Assembly (NCBI RefSeq): GCF_001708505.1
Contig: NZ_CP015992.1
Span: 5,146,001 to 5,210,000 of the forward strand
Direction: 5' to 3'
Length of the DNA: 64,000 bases
DNA from: Pseudomonas sp. TCU-HL1
Lineage (GTDB): Bacteria; Pseudomonadota; Gammaproteobacteria; Pseudomonadales; Pseudomonadaceae
A program made the position numbers and the translations under genes. Under the pieces are notes generated by a model. The model saw nothing but the letters and a program-made list of their open reading frames with translations. It was not told the origin of the DNA and made no database searches. Positions 49,673 to 58,927 of the stretch are shown piece by piece (position 1 is the first letter of the stretch; every line of letters begins with the position of its first letter).

Positions 49673-51190
49673 ATGGCGCAAAACGATTACGAAGCAGTGG
49701 ACGTGTTGCTGGTCGGGGCCGGCATCATGAGCGCTACGCTGGCGGTACTGCTTAAAGAACTCGATCCCGGCATCAAGCTGGAGATCGCAGAACTCCGGGA
49801 GTCGGGGGCCATCGAGAGCTCCAACCCCTGGAACAACGCAGGCACCGGTCACGCTGGCCTCTGCGAACTGAACTACACGCCCCAGGCGGCTGATGGCTCC
49901 ATCGACATCAAGAAGGCCGTCAACATCAACGCCCAGTTCGAGGTTTCCAAACAGTTCTGGGCCTATATGAGCGGCAAGAGCGCGTTCGGCTCGCCCAAGA
50001 CCTTCATCAACGCCGTCCCGCACCTCTCCTTCGTGCGCGGCGACAAAGACACCGCCTTCCTCAAGAAGCGCCATGAGCTGCTCCGCCAGCATCACGCCTT
50101 CAGCGAGATGGAGTACACCGAAGACCGCGCCACCATGGCCAAATGGGCGCCGCTGATGATGAAAGGCCGCGACGCATCCGAAAAAGTCGCCGCGACCCGC
50201 GCCATGAACGGTACCGACGTCAACTTCGGCGCCGTCACCAATCAGCTGCTGCAGTACCTCTCCAGCCTGCAGGGCACCCGCGTCAGCTACTTCCAGAAGG
50301 TCACCGACCTCAACCGCACCGACACGGGCTGGAAAGTCAGCATCAAGAACACCCAGACCGGCGCGAATCGCGAAGTGTCCGCACGCTTCGTGTTCCTCGG
50401 CGCCGGTGGCGGTGCGCTGCCGCTGCTGCAACTCTCCGGCATCCCCGAGGGCAAAGGCTTCGGCGGCTTCCCGGTGAGCGGCCAGTGGCTGCGCTGCGAC
50501 AACCCTGAAGTGGTCAAGCATCACCAGGCCAAGGTTTACAGCCAGGCTGAAGTGGGCGCTCCACCGATGTCCGTGCCGCACCTGGACACCCGCGTGGTCG
50601 ACGGCAAGAAGTCCCTGCTGTTCGGACCCTACGCCGGCTTCACCACTAAGTTCCTCAAGCACGGCTCCTTCCTGGACCTGCCACTCTCGGTTCGTCCGAG
50701 CAACCTCGGCCCGATGCTGGCCGTGGCGCGCGATAACTTCGACCTGACCCGCTACCTGGTCAAGGAAGTGATGCAGTCCCAGGACCAGCGCCTGGATGCC
50801 CTACGCAAGTTCTACCCGGACCTGAACCCGGCCGACTGGCGCCTGGAAGTCGCTGGCCAGCGTGTGCAGATCATCAAGAAGGACGCGGGCAAAGGCGGCG
50901 TACTGCAGTTCGGTACCGAGCTGGTTTCGGCCGCCGACGGCAGCATCGCGGCCCTGCTGGGCGCCTCGCCGGGCGCTTCGGTGACCGTTTCCATCATGCT
51001 CAACCTGATCGAGCGCTGCTTCGCCGAGCAGGCTCGTTCCGAGCAGTGGACGACCAAGCTGAAGGAAATCTTCCCGGCCCGCGAAAAGGTCCTGGAAAGC
51101 GACGCGGCCCTGTACCGCGAAGTCAGCGCCCGCTCCGACGAGCGCCTGGGCCTGACCAGCGTCGACACCGCGACCCAGAGCATCGCCTGA
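49673..51190 (+). CDS. mqo: Malate:quinone oxidoreductase
   Basis: A 505-residue FAD-dependent peripheral membrane enzyme that oxidises malate to oxaloacetate and passes electrons to quinone. It starts DVLLVGAGIMSATLAVLL (FAD loop, 10-27) and shows NPWNNAGTGHAGLCELNYTP (near 56) and FVFLGAGGGALPLLQ. The start at 49673 (MAQNDYEAV) is supported by GAGAGTGGCGAG upstream and family length. In Pseudomonas Mqo is the main malate-oxidising enzyme of the TCA cycle. Confidence 0.95.
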   Translation: MAQNDYEAVDVLLVGAGIMSATLAVLLKELDPGIKLEIAELRESGAIESSNPWNNAGTGHAGLCELNYTPQAADGSIDIKKAVNINAQFEVSKQFWAYMSGKSAFGSPKTFINAVPHLSFVRGDKDTAFLKKRHELLRQHHAFSEMEYTEDRATMAKWAPLMMKGRDASEKVAATRAMNGTDVNFGAVTNQLLQYLSSLQGTRVSYFQKVTDLNRTDTGWKVSIKNTQTGANREVSARFVFLGAGGGALPLLQLSGIPEGKGFGGFPVSGQWLRCDNPEVVKHHQAKVYSQAEVGAPPMSVPHLDTRVVDGKKSLLFGPYAGFTTKFLKHGSFLDLPLSVRPSNLGPMLAVARDNFDLTRYLVKEVMQSQDQRLDALRKFYPDLNPADWRLEVAGQRVQIIKKDAGKGGVLQFGTELVSAADGSIAALLGASPGASVTVSIMLNLIERCFAEQARSEQWTTKLKEIFPAREKVLESDAALYREVSARSDERLGLTSVDTATQSIA

Positions 51191-51212
51191 GCCTCGCTGG
51201 GGCATTGAGAGA

Positions 51213-51236
51213 AACCGCCCTTCGGGGCGGTTTTTT
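51213..51236 (+). terminator. Terminator of mqo
   Basis: AACCGCCC, loop TTCG, GGGCGGTT followed by a T run, 22 bases after the stop. Confidence 0.92.
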
Positions 51237-51267
51237 GTTGCCCGCAGGAAACGCTCCTACCGCCCAC

Positions 51268-51292
51268 AAAAAAGCCCGCTCGATGGCAGGCT
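51268..51292 (-). terminator. Terminator of the PA4642-like gene
   Basis: On the minus strand, GCCTGC / GCGGGC stem (one G-T pair) followed by six T. Lies 20 bases after the stop of the 51312-51599 gene. Confidence 0.65.
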
Positions 51293-51311
51293 CTCTCGTC
51301 AGCGCAAGGGA

Positions 51312-51599
51312 TCAGCCGCGGGCGGCCTTGATCACTTCGATGTAAGGCTCGGCCTGGCGCTGGTCCTGGATCAGGGCGATGAAGTCGTTGCCTTTCTCGT
51401 CCTTGGCATTGAGGTCGTAGCCCGCCTCGACGAAGAAGCCGACGAAGCGCTCGAAGTCGTCGATGCGCAAACCGCGGTAAGCCTTGATCAGCTTGTGCAG
51501 CGAAGGCGGGGTGGAATCGGCCGGCTCGACGTCGAGGAACAGCTTGATCGAGTCTTCGGAGATTTCTTCGCCAATCACCTGCTTCTTGTCTTTACGCAT
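51312..51599 (-). CDS. PA4642-like conserved hypothetical protein
   Basis: A 95-residue protein rich in acidic and basic residues (MRKDKKQVIGEEISEDSIK; VEAGYDLNAKDEKGNDFI). The segment AYRGLRIDDFERFVGFFVEAGYDLNAKDEKG looks like an ankyrin-like or similar helical pair (landmarks YRGLRIDDFERF, GYDLNAKDEKG). Placed as in PAO1 right after mqoB, from memory. Function unknown. Confidence 0.8.
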   Translation of the reverse strand: MRKDKKQVIGEEISEDSIKLFLDVEPADSTPPSLHKLIKAYRGLRIDDFERFVGFFVEAGYDLNAKDEKGNDFIALIQDQRQAEPYIEVIKAARG

Positions 51600-51663
51600 C
51601 GCTCACATCTCTCGGGCCGGGTATCACGGGGGCAGGCAGTTTACCCCCGCCCGACCGTCGGGC

Positions 51664-52152
51664 TCAACGCAGGCGTACCGCGCCGCTGTGCAGGTCGGCC
51701 CAGACATGGCCATTGGGGTAGCTGAGGAACTGGCAATAGACCGGCCCGTTGCGCAACAGATCGAGCACCGCTGGGTACTGTGCCATCGGGTAGTTCAGGC
51801 TGAGAATGCGGCTTTGCGGGTCGTAGCTCGGCTTCTTCAGGCTCTTGCCCTCGATATCGAACTGGATCACCACCTGCCGCACGTCGGCGCCCTTGCTCAA
51901 CGGCTTGCCCTTGAGGCGTACCACGGTGGGCGAGGAGATCGGGATCGGCTGCTGGTTGGAATGCCGCTGGCTACCCAGCATCACGGCGTACTCGGTGACC
52001 TGGATCAGTTGCTGCTGGTCCGGCTGCTCCTGGCGCAGGGAAAGATCGTCCGGCGGCAGGAACTGGGCGTGCATGGGAGCAGTTTCAGCGGCGCCTGCAG
52101 AGAGGCTCAAGATCAACAGGAGAGCAGCGCCGAGGCGCAGGGACGAGGACAT
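51664..52152 (-). CDS. Exported hypothetical protein, PA4643-like
   Basis: A 162-residue protein with signal peptide (MSSSLRLGAALLLILSLSAGAAET). The mature part is beta-rich, with VTEYAVMLGSQRH and RQVVIQFDIEGKSL. GGAG before the ATG at 52152 sets the start; the longer frame from 52239 is unlikely. No known function. It is divergent from the SulP gene, with 129 bases between. Confidence 0.78.
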   Translation of the reverse strand: MSSSLRLGAALLLILSLSAGAAETAPMHAQFLPPDDLSLRQEQPDQQQLIQVTEYAVMLGSQRHSNQQPIPISSPTVVRLKGKPLSKGADVRQVVIQFDIEGKSLKKPSYDPQSRILSLNYPMAQYPAVLDLLRNGPVYCQFLSYPNGHVWADLHSGAVRLR

Positions 52153-52281
52153 CGAAAGCTCCGGCAACAGGGGAGCGCAGCACTCTAGCACGGGCCCTGG
52201 CGGCCTTGGCATAGGACTCAAGTCAAAACCCGGCGCCATGGCCAGCCCCTATACTGGGCAGGTTTCAGCCAAGGAGCCGCC

Positions 52282-54036
52282 ATGTCCGGATACCTGCCCC
52301 CATTGTTCGCCGCCCTGCGCCAGACCCTGCGCGAGGGCTACTCCCTGGCGGCCCTGCGCGGCGACCTGGCGGCCGGGGTCACGGTCGGCATCATCGCCAT
52401 CCCGCTGGCCATGGCGCTGGCCATCGCCGTCGGCGTAGCGCCGCAGCACGGTCTCTACACGGTGCTTCTGGCCGCGCCCCTGATCGCGCTCACCGGCGGT
52501 TCGCGCTTCAACATTTCCGGCCCCACCGCAGCCTTCGTGGTGATCCTGCTGCCCATCACCCAGCAATTCGGCCTCGGCGGCCTGCTGCTCTGTACCCTGA
52601 TGGCCGGGCTCATCCTCATCGCGATGGGCCTGGCACGCCTGGGGCGACTGATCCAGTTCATTCCCTACCCGGTGACCCTGGGTTTCACCGCGGGTATCGG
52701 CATCGTCATCGCCACCCTGCAGATCAAGGACCTGCTCGGGCTGCAGCTGTCCCATCCGCCGCAAAACTACGTCGAGCAGTTGCGCCTGCTGGCTGACGCG
52801 ATCCCCGGCGTACACCTGGGCGACACGCTGGTGGCCATCGCCTGTTTTTCGGTGCTGGTGATCTGGCCGCGCCTCGTCCCGAAAGTGCCCGGGCATCTGG
52901 TGGCCCTGGCCCTGGGCGCGCTGCTAGGGCTGCTGCTGGAAGCCGTGGGCATCCCCGTCGCCACCCTCGGCGAGCGTTTCAGCTATGTGCTGGACGGCGT
53001 CCCCCACCCAGGCATTCCCCCCGTCCTGCCGGACTTCGCCTGGCCCTGGCAGTTGCCTGGCCCGGATGGCCAACCCCTGGGCCTGTCGTTCGAGCTATTC
53101 CGCCAACTGCTGCCTCCGGCCTTTGCCATCGCCATGCTCGGTGCCATCGAATCCCTGCTCTGTGCCGTGGTAGCCGATGGCATGGCCGGCACGCGCCACG
53201 ACCCCAACGCCGAGCTCCTTGGCCAAGGCCTGGGCAACCTGGTGGCACCGCTGTTCGGCGGTATTACCGCCACGGCCGCCATCGCCCGCAGCGCCGCCAA
53301 CGTACGCGCCGGAGCCCAATCGCCCATCGCCGCGATCATCCATGCCGGCGTCGTTCTGCTGGCCATGCTGCTGCTCGCGCCTTTGTTCAGCTACCTGCCA
53401 ATGGCGGCCCTGGCGGCGCTGCTGCTGATGGTGGCCTGGAACATGAGTGAGGCGCGCCATGTGCTGCACACCCTGCGGATCGCACCCCGCAACGATGTGC
53501 TGGTCCTGCTCACATGCCTGGTGCTGACGGTGCTCTTCGACATGGTGCTGGCGGTCGGCGTCGGCCTGCTCATGGCAGCCGGCCTGTTCATCAAGCGCAT
53601 GAGTGATCTCACCGATACGGCCCCCCTGCCCCGCCATTTCCACGAATCCCTGCGCGAATTGCCTGAGCAGGTCCTGGTGTATGCCATTCGCGGGCCGCTG
53701 TTCTTCGGCGCTGCGGAGAAGGCCCTGAGCGTGCTGCGCCGCTTCAACCCGGATGTGAGCGTGGTGATCGTGGAGATGAGCGCCGTGCCCATGCTGGACA
53801 TGACGGCGCTGGCGGCACTGGAAAACCTGCTGCACGACTATAGCCACCAGGGCGTCGGCCTGGTGCTGGTCGGCACCTCGCCGCGAGTGCGGCTGAAACT
53901 GCGGCGCGCCGGCGTGCACCGCGAGACAGGCCGACTGGCCTATGTGCAGTCACTGGAACAGGCGCAGGCCAAGGCGTTGCAGTGGCTTGAGGGGGATAGG
54001 CCTCAGGAAAAGAACGAGCACATCCAGGCAAGATAG
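52282..54036 (+). CDS. SulP-family anion transporter with STAS domain
   Basis: A 584-residue inner-membrane transporter with 12-14 hydrophobic segments; signature GDLAAGVTVGIIAIPLAMALA near 30-50 (landmarks AGVTVGIIAIPLAMA) and GLYTVLLAAPLIALTGGSR. The C-terminal STAS domain (about 450-570) has VVIVEMSAVPMLDMTALAALE. It resembles DauA, a C4-dicarboxylate/sulfate/bicarbonate carrier group, so the substrate is uncertain. AAGGAGCCGCC before the ATG sets the start. Its last 34 bases overlap the convergent cupin gene. Confidence 0.9.
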   Translation: MSGYLPPLFAALRQTLREGYSLAALRGDLAAGVTVGIIAIPLAMALAIAVGVAPQHGLYTVLLAAPLIALTGGSRFNISGPTAAFVVILLPITQQFGLGGLLLCTLMAGLILIAMGLARLGRLIQFIPYPVTLGFTAGIGIVIATLQIKDLLGLQLSHPPQNYVEQLRLLADAIPGVHLGDTLVAIACFSVLVIWPRLVPKVPGHLVALALGALLGLLLEAVGIPVATLGERFSYVLDGVPHPGIPPVLPDFAWPWQLPGPDGQPLGLSFELFRQLLPPAFAIAMLGAIESLLCAVVADGMAGTRHDPNAELLGQGLGNLVAPLFGGITATAAIARSAANVRAGAQSPIAAIIHAGVVLLAMLLLAPLFSYLPMAALAALLLMVAWNMSEARHVLHTLRIAPRNDVLVLLTCLVLTVLFDMVLAVGVGLLMAAGLFIKRMSDLTDTAPLPRHFHESLRELPEQVLVYAIRGPLFFGAAEKALSVLRRFNPDVSVVIVEMSAVPMLDMTALAALENLLHDYSHQGVGLVLVGTSPRVRLKLRRAGVHRETGRLAYVQSLEQAQAKALQWLEGDRPQEKNEHIQAR

Positions 54037-54476
54037 TCGGCCGCGCCCGGTTCGCCTTCGCGGGGCGCCCAGGCGGGTTGCTCGCCTTCGCCGACCGGCC
54101 GGTAGGGGCCGGCCTTGCATTCGAACAGCAGGCTGTCTGGCTCCAGCACCACCAGCGCATGGAACACCCCCGGCGGTACGTCGACGCCAAGGCAGTCGCC
54201 ACCGGCCACCAGTTCGCGCTTGTCGGTGACCTGGCCGGCCTCATCGAAGATCAGCACGCCCAGGCGCCCCTTGAGCACCAGCAGGCTTTCTGCCTTGTCG
54301 GCAGAGAGGTGCCGGTGCGGCGGGATATAGGTGCCAGGTTGCAGCCCCACCGCCATGCGGTGACAGGGCTCTTCCATGGCGTGGAAGTTGTGGTGCTGCC
54401 GTTTGCGCGGGCTTGCCGCAGCCTTCCCGGCCAGCTCAGCGAACAGGGCCTGATCGAGGAAACGCGGCGCGCTCAT
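54003..54476 (-). CDS. WbuC-family cupin protein
   Basis: A 157-residue small-molecule-binding-type beta barrel. His motif HRHLSADKAESLLVLKGRLG (near 53-72) and the second cupin motif GVDVPPGVFHALVVL are present, so a metal-binding cupin is plausible. WbuC-type proteins occur near polysaccharide or salvage genes; no defined reaction. It shares its 3' end with the SulP gene (34-base overlap on opposite strands). It is followed upstream on the same strand by hpt, 3 bases apart. Confidence 0.85.
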   Translation of the reverse strand: MSAPRFLDQALFAELAGKAAASPRKRQHHNFHAMEEPCHRMAVGLQPGTYIPPHRHLSADKAESLLVLKGRLGVLIFDEAGQVTDKRELVAGGDCLGVDVPPGVFHALVVLEPDSLLFECKAGPYRPVGEGEQPAWAPREGEPGAADYLAWMCSFFS

Positions 54477-54479
54477 AGC

Positions 54480-55037
54480 TCAGAGCCCCTTTACGGCGTA
54501 GATGCCGGCGGCGTTGCGCCAGTAGCCCTTGTAGTCCATGCCGTAACCGAAGATGTAGCGGTCTTCGCAATCCAGGCCCACGTAGTCGGCCTTCAGGTCC
54601 GGGCGGGCCTTGCGGTCGTGGGTTTTGTCGATCAGCACAGCGGTGTGGACATGGGCCGCGCCAGCGTGTTTGCAGAAGTCGATGATCGCCGCCAGGGTGT
54701 GCCCCTCGTCGAGGATGTCATCGATGATCAGCACGTCACGGTCGATGAAGGAGATTTCCGGCTTGGCCTTCCAGAACAGTTCGCCGCCGCTGGTTTCGTT
54801 GCGGTAGCGGGTGGCATGCAGGTAAGACAGCTCCAGCGGGAAGTTCAGCTTGGGCAGCAGCTTGCCGGCAAAGATCAGGCCGCCGTTCATCACGCAGAAC
54901 ACCACCGGATTGCGCTCGGCCAGCTCACCGTTGATCACTTCGCCGACCTTGGCGATGGCCGCCTCGACCTGGGATTCGGTGTACAGGCAATCGGCTTCGG
55001 CCATTACCTGGCGGATGTGTGCGAGATCGGCGGACAT
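54480..55037 (-). CDS. hpt: Hypoxanthine/guanine phosphoribosyltransferase
   Basis: A 185-residue cytoplasmic salvage enzyme forming IMP/GMP from hypoxanthine or guanine and PRPP. The PRPP loop VLIIDDILDEGHTL (about 100-113) and the flexible loop LELSYLHATRYRN are typical, as is CVMNGGLIFAG (near 46-56). Start at 55037 is preceded by AGAGGAAATG; the 27-residue extension upstream has no homology-like sequence. It forms a pair with the cupin gene downstream and is divergent from upp. Confidence 0.94.
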   Translation of the reverse strand: MSADLAHIRQVMAEADCLYTESQVEAAIAKVGEVINGELAERNPVVFCVMNGGLIFAGKLLPKLNFPLELSYLHATRYRNETSGGELFWKAKPEISFIDRDVLIIDDILDEGHTLAAIIDFCKHAGAAHVHTAVLIDKTHDRKARPDLKADYVGLDCEDRYIFGYGMDYKGYWRNAAGIYAVKGL

Positions 55038-55316
55038 GGCATTTCCTCTGGGTTCGACGGGGAACATGCGCAGTTCCCGCGGAAAACTTGAACAGGGCGT
55101 CAAGATAAAAGTCGGCAAAGGTACTCATCCGACTGCCCGGGAGCAAGCCCCGACGGACGAGTGTCGACCATACTGCAGCAGGCCGCTGCCGCGTGTGGAC
55201 AGTTCCTTGCTTGACCGCGACATCAGGGGCTCTGACCCACCAGTCAGTGCAGCACGGCTTGTGATCAATGGATTAAGCTAACGCAATTTTTTGCCAGCCC
55301 GCCGGAGAACCCTCCC

Positions 55317-55955
55317 ATGCCCATCCGTGAGATCCGCCACCCGCTGATCCGCCACAAGCTCGGCCTGATGCGCCGCGCCGATATCAGCACCAAGAACTTC
55401 CGCGAACTGGCACAGGAAGTCGGCGCCCTGCTGACTTACGAAGCGACCAATGACCTGCCCCTGGAAAACTACGACATCCAGGGCTGGGCCGGTACCGTGC
55501 AGGTCGAGAAGATCGCCGGCAAGAAGATCACTGTAGTGCCCATCCTGCGTGCAGGCATCGGCATGCTCGACGGTGTGCTCAGCCTGATCCCGGGTGCCAA
55601 GGTCAGTGCCGTGGGCGTTGCCCGCAATGAAGAAACCCTGGAAGCCCACACCTACCTGGAGAAACTGGCACCGGAGATCGACGAGCGCCTGGCGTTGATC
55701 ATCGACCCGATGCTCGCCACCGGCGGTTCCATGGTCGCCACCATCGACCTGCTCAAGCGTGCCGGCTGCAAGGAAATCCGCGCCATGGTGCTGGTGGCCG
55801 CGCCAGAAGGCATCAAGGTGGTCAACGATGCCCACCCGGACGTGATGATCTACACCGCCTCCATCGACCAGAGGCTCAACGAGCACGGCTACATCATTCC
55901 GGGCCTCGGGGACGCCGGCGACAAGATCTTCGGCACCAAGCAGAAGGAAAACTGA
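55317..55955 (+). CDS. upp: Uracil phosphoribosyltransferase
   Basis: A 212-residue enzyme converting uracil and PRPP to UMP. Family motifs: IRHPLIRHKLGLMR at the N-terminus, PILRAGIGMLDGVL (near 78-91), and IIDPMLATGGSMVAT (near 128-142) for PRPP. Followed by uraA after 3 bases, so uptake and conversion of uracil are co-transcribed. Confidence 0.97.
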   Translation: MPIREIRHPLIRHKLGLMRRADISTKNFRELAQEVGALLTYEATNDLPLENYDIQGWAGTVQVEKIAGKKITVVPILRAGIGMLDGVLSLIPGAKVSAVGVARNEETLEAHTYLEKLAPEIDERLALIIDPMLATGGSMVATIDLLKRAGCKEIRAMVLVAAPEGIKVVNDAHPDVMIYTASIDQRLNEHGYIIPGLGDAGDKIFGTKQKEN

Positions 55956-55958
55956 TTG

Positions 55959-57236
55959 ATGAGCGACGAATTCAAGGACCCGCTCTGGCGCCAGGTGATT
56001 TCCGGCGCGCAGATGCTCTTCGTGGCCTTCGGTGCCCTGGTGCTGATGCCGCTGATCACCGGACTGGACCCGAACGTAGCGCTCTTCACCGCAGGCCTGG
56101 GCACGCTGCTGTTCCAACTAGTCACGGGCCGCCAGGTGCCGGTTTTCCTGGCCTCCAGCTTCGCCTTCATCACCCCCATCATCCTCGCCAAGGGCCAGTT
56201 CGGCCTGGCCGCGACCATGGGCGGCGTGGTGGCGGCGGGTTTCGTCTACACCTTCCTTGGCCTCGCCGTGAAAATCAAAGGCACGGGCTTCATCGACCGC
56301 CTGCTGCCGCCGGTGGTGATCGGCCCGGTGGTGATCTCCATCGGCCTGGCCATGGCCCCCATTGCCGCCAACATGGCCATGGGCAAGGGGGGTGACGGCG
56401 CCGAGCTGATCCCCTACGCCACCGCCATGTGGATTTCCATGCCGGCGCTGCTGACCACCCTGATCGTCGCCGTGTTCGGCAAGGGCATCTTCCGCCTGGT
56501 GCCCATCATCTCCGGCGTGTTCGTCGGTTTCGCCCTGTCCTTCTGGTTCGGCGTGGTGGACACCGCGAAGATCGCCGCCGCCCCCTGGCTGGCGCTGCCG
56601 AACTTCGTCGCCCCCGAATTCAACCTGCAGGCCATCCTGTTCATCGTTCCGGTGGCCTTAGCCCCGGCCATCGAGCACATCGGCGGCGTGATTGCGGTCG
56701 GCAGCGTAACCGGCAGGAACTACCTGAAAACCCCTGGCCTGCACCGCACCTTGCTCGGCGATGGCCTGGCCACCTCGGCCGCAGGCCTGTTCGGCGGACC
56801 GCCGAACACCACCTACGCGGAAGTGACCGGCGCCGTGATGCTGACCAGGAACTACAACCCGAAGATCATGACCTGGGCGGCGGCGTTCGCCATCGGCCTG
56901 GCCTTCATCGGCAAGTTCGGCGCCATCCTGCAGAGCATCCCGGTGCCGGTGATGGGCGGCATTCTCTGCCTGCTGTTCGGTTCCATCGCGGCGGTCGGCC
57001 TGAACACCATGATCCGCCACCAGGTGGACCTGGCCGAAGCACGCAACCTGGTGATCGTCTCCGTGACCCTGGTATTCGGCATCGGCGGCATGCTGGTGGG
57101 CACCGGTACCGGCCAAGACGACTTCGGCCTGAAGGGCATCGCCCTTTGCGCCATCGTCGCCATCGCGCTGAACCTGATCCTGCCGGGTCACCAGACTTGG
57201 AAACATCAGAGCCCGGACGACGCGCCACATATCTGA
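55959..57236 (+). CDS. uraA: Uracil:H+ symporter UraA
   Basis: A 425-residue inner-membrane NCS2 permease with about 14 segments. Motifs: QMLFVAFGALVLMPLITGLD at the start, and the substrate-binding region ALAPAIEHIGGVIAVGSVTGRN (near 236-257) with Glu in PAIEH, plus GLFGGPPNTTYAEVTGAV. Start at ATG 55959 follows AAGGAAAAC and a TTG at 55956 is excluded. Forms an operon with upp. Confidence 0.95.
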   Translation: MSDEFKDPLWRQVISGAQMLFVAFGALVLMPLITGLDPNVALFTAGLGTLLFQLVTGRQVPVFLASSFAFITPIILAKGQFGLAATMGGVVAAGFVYTFLGLAVKIKGTGFIDRLLPPVVIGPVVISIGLAMAPIAANMAMGKGGDGAELIPYATAMWISMPALLTTLIVAVFGKGIFRLVPIISGVFVGFALSFWFGVVDTAKIAAAPWLALPNFVAPEFNLQAILFIVPVALAPAIEHIGGVIAVGSVTGRNYLKTPGLHRTLLGDGLATSAAGLFGGPPNTTYAEVTGAVMLTRNYNPKIMTWAAAFAIGLAFIGKFGAILQSIPVPVMGGILCLLFGSIAAVGLNTMIRHQVDLAEARNLVIVSVTLVFGIGGMLVGTGTGQDDFGLKGIALCAIVAIALNLILPGHQTWKHQSPDDAPHI

Positions 57237-57248
57237 AACCGCTCAATG

Positions 57249-57276
57249 ACCAAGCCCCGTAATCCGCGGGGCTTGG
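57249..57276. terminator. Hairpin after uraA
   Basis: ACCAAGCCCCG / CGGGGCTTGGT, an 11-base stem 12 bases after the stop; no strong T run, so it may protect the 3' end more than terminate. Confidence 0.6.
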
Positions 57277-57305
57277 TCATGGCGCTTGGCAGCTCAGAGC
57301 TAGCC

Positions 57306-57373
57306 GTAGGATGGGTAGAGCTTGCGAAACCCATCGCTCCGACTTGATGGGTTTCGTTCCCTCACCATCCTAC
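57306..57373. repeat. Dispersed inverted repeat, GTAGGATGGG type
   Basis: Arms GTAGGATGGGTAGAGC and ACCATCCTAC, plus an inner pair GCGAAACCCATC / GATGGGTTTCG. Its right end contains the TAG stop (57370-57372, minus) of the MFS gene, so the repeat supplies that gene's stop codon. Confidence 0.7.
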
Positions 57374-58737
57374 GAAGACAGCTGCGCCTCGCGGAGCATG
57401 CTGTCGTCCTCTGACTCCACGCCCCATTTCTGCAGCCGCTGCAAGCTCTCGCGATAGGGTTTGAGCCCCGCCCACAGAAGCACCACCGAGCTTGCCACCG
57501 CAATGGTGGTGACGATCAGCAACGAGTAGCGCAGGGCCTGGTCGTTGTCGAACACGTAGTCGGTGACCAACGCCACTGCGGTAGGACCGAACCCCAGGCC
57601 GATCAGGGTGATGACAAAGAGGTAGATCGCCGAGGCCTGGCCGCGCATGGAGTTGGGCATGATTTCCTGGATTGCAGCCGGCGCCACGCCGAAGGGCATG
57701 CTCAAGCAGAACACCGTGGGCGCCATCAGCACCGTTACCCAGAAGGCATCGTCCAGCAGCGGGAACAGCACCACCAGCGGCAACGCCCCGACAGCCGCGA
57801 ACAGGCCGACGCGCATGTTCGCGTCCGTACGCCCGTGCTTGGCCATCCAGTCCGCGAGGCGGCCGCCGAAGACGATGCCCAGGCAACCGAACATGGCCAC
57901 CAGGCTGCCGTAGATCACGCCCACCTGACCGGCGTCCCAGCCGTGGGTACGGATGTAGAACGTTGGAATCCAGGCGGCACTGCCATAACCCGCGAACGCC
58001 AGGCCGGCAAAGCCGAAGTTGTGGCAAACCACGGTGCGCCGGTTGCTGCGCAGATAGCGCCCCACCTCCGACAGCGGCACCACTACCCCGGCGCCGATAC
58101 CCCGTCGCTGCGGTTCACGCACCGCCAGCATCAACAGAGTGAAGAGCACACCGGCAGCGCCCAGGGCCAGGAAGATCAACTGCCAGGGCCGCACTTCGCC
58201 CAGCAGGGGCAAGTGGACATCGCCCTGGGCCGAAGCGAACTTGATCACCAGCCCGCCCAGCAGGAACGCCAACCCGGAGCCGAGGTAAACGCCCATGGAG
58301 TAGACGCTGATGGCCGTGGCGCGTCGCTCCTTGGGGAAGCTATCGGCGATCAGTGAATAGGCCGCCGGGGACAGGGCCGCCTCCCCCACTCCAACGCCGA
58401 TGCGGCAAAGCAGGAACTGCCAGTACAGCTTGGCCAGGCCGCACGCGGCGGTCGCGGCACTCCAGAACAACACGCCAATGGCGATCAGCCCACGCCGGCT
58501 GCGGCTGTCAGCCAGCCGCCCGAGCGGAATACCACATACGGTGTAGAAGAGCGCGAACGACAGCCCCATCAGGAGGCTCATCTGCGTGTCGCTGATGGCC
58601 AGGTCGCGGCGAATGGGCTCCACCAGCAAGTTGAGAATCTGCCTGTCGATGAAGGACAGCACGTAAGCCACCATCAAAATGGTGACAGTGGTCCAGGCAC
58701 ACAGACTCGAGGGGTAGCCGTTGTTCTTGTTTTGCAC
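57370..58737 (-). CDS. MFS transporter
   Basis: A 455-residue inner-membrane major facilitator with about 12 helices. Motifs GIPLGRLADSRSRRGLIAIG (loop 2-3, near 60-79) and the later FGGRLADWMAKHGRT match MFS; the group with SFIDRQILNLLVEPIRRDL includes organic-acid and sphingosine-phosphate-like carriers (Spinster-type). The start at GTG 58737 has GAGGAGAGCCCA upstream; an 11-residue longer GTG start at 58770 is less likely. Substrate unknown. Confidence 0.87.
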   Translation of the reverse strand: MQNKNNGYPSSLCAWTTVTILMVAYVLSFIDRQILNLLVEPIRRDLAISDTQMSLLMGLSFALFYTVCGIPLGRLADSRSRRGLIAIGVLFWSAATAACGLAKLYWQFLLCRIGVGVGEAALSPAAYSLIADSFPKERRATAISVYSMGVYLGSGLAFLLGGLVIKFASAQGDVHLPLLGEVRPWQLIFLALGAAGVLFTLLMLAVREPQRRGIGAGVVVPLSEVGRYLRSNRRTVVCHNFGFAGLAFAGYGSAAWIPTFYIRTHGWDAGQVGVIYGSLVAMFGCLGIVFGGRLADWMAKHGRTDANMRVGLFAAVGALPLVVLFPLLDDAFWVTVLMAPTVFCLSMPFGVAPAAIQEIMPNSMRGQASAIYLFVITLIGLGFGPTAVALVTDYVFDNDQALRYSLLIVTTIAVASSVVLLWAGLKPYRESLQRLQKWGVESEDDSMLREAQLSS

Positions 58738-58927
58738 TGGGCTCTCCTCGGCGCCGCCGGTGCGGCGCACGACGGTTGAAGGTGAGCCCAGCTTAGGTGG
58801 CCATGGGCGGCCTGAATACCGGAGCGCGCACCATATAGGTGAGGTGAATGCGCACCATGGCCTCCGATTGATAGTGAAATCACAGGAGCGAGCAGAGCGC
58901 GCTCCTGTGTGTGGTGGGCGGATGGAA

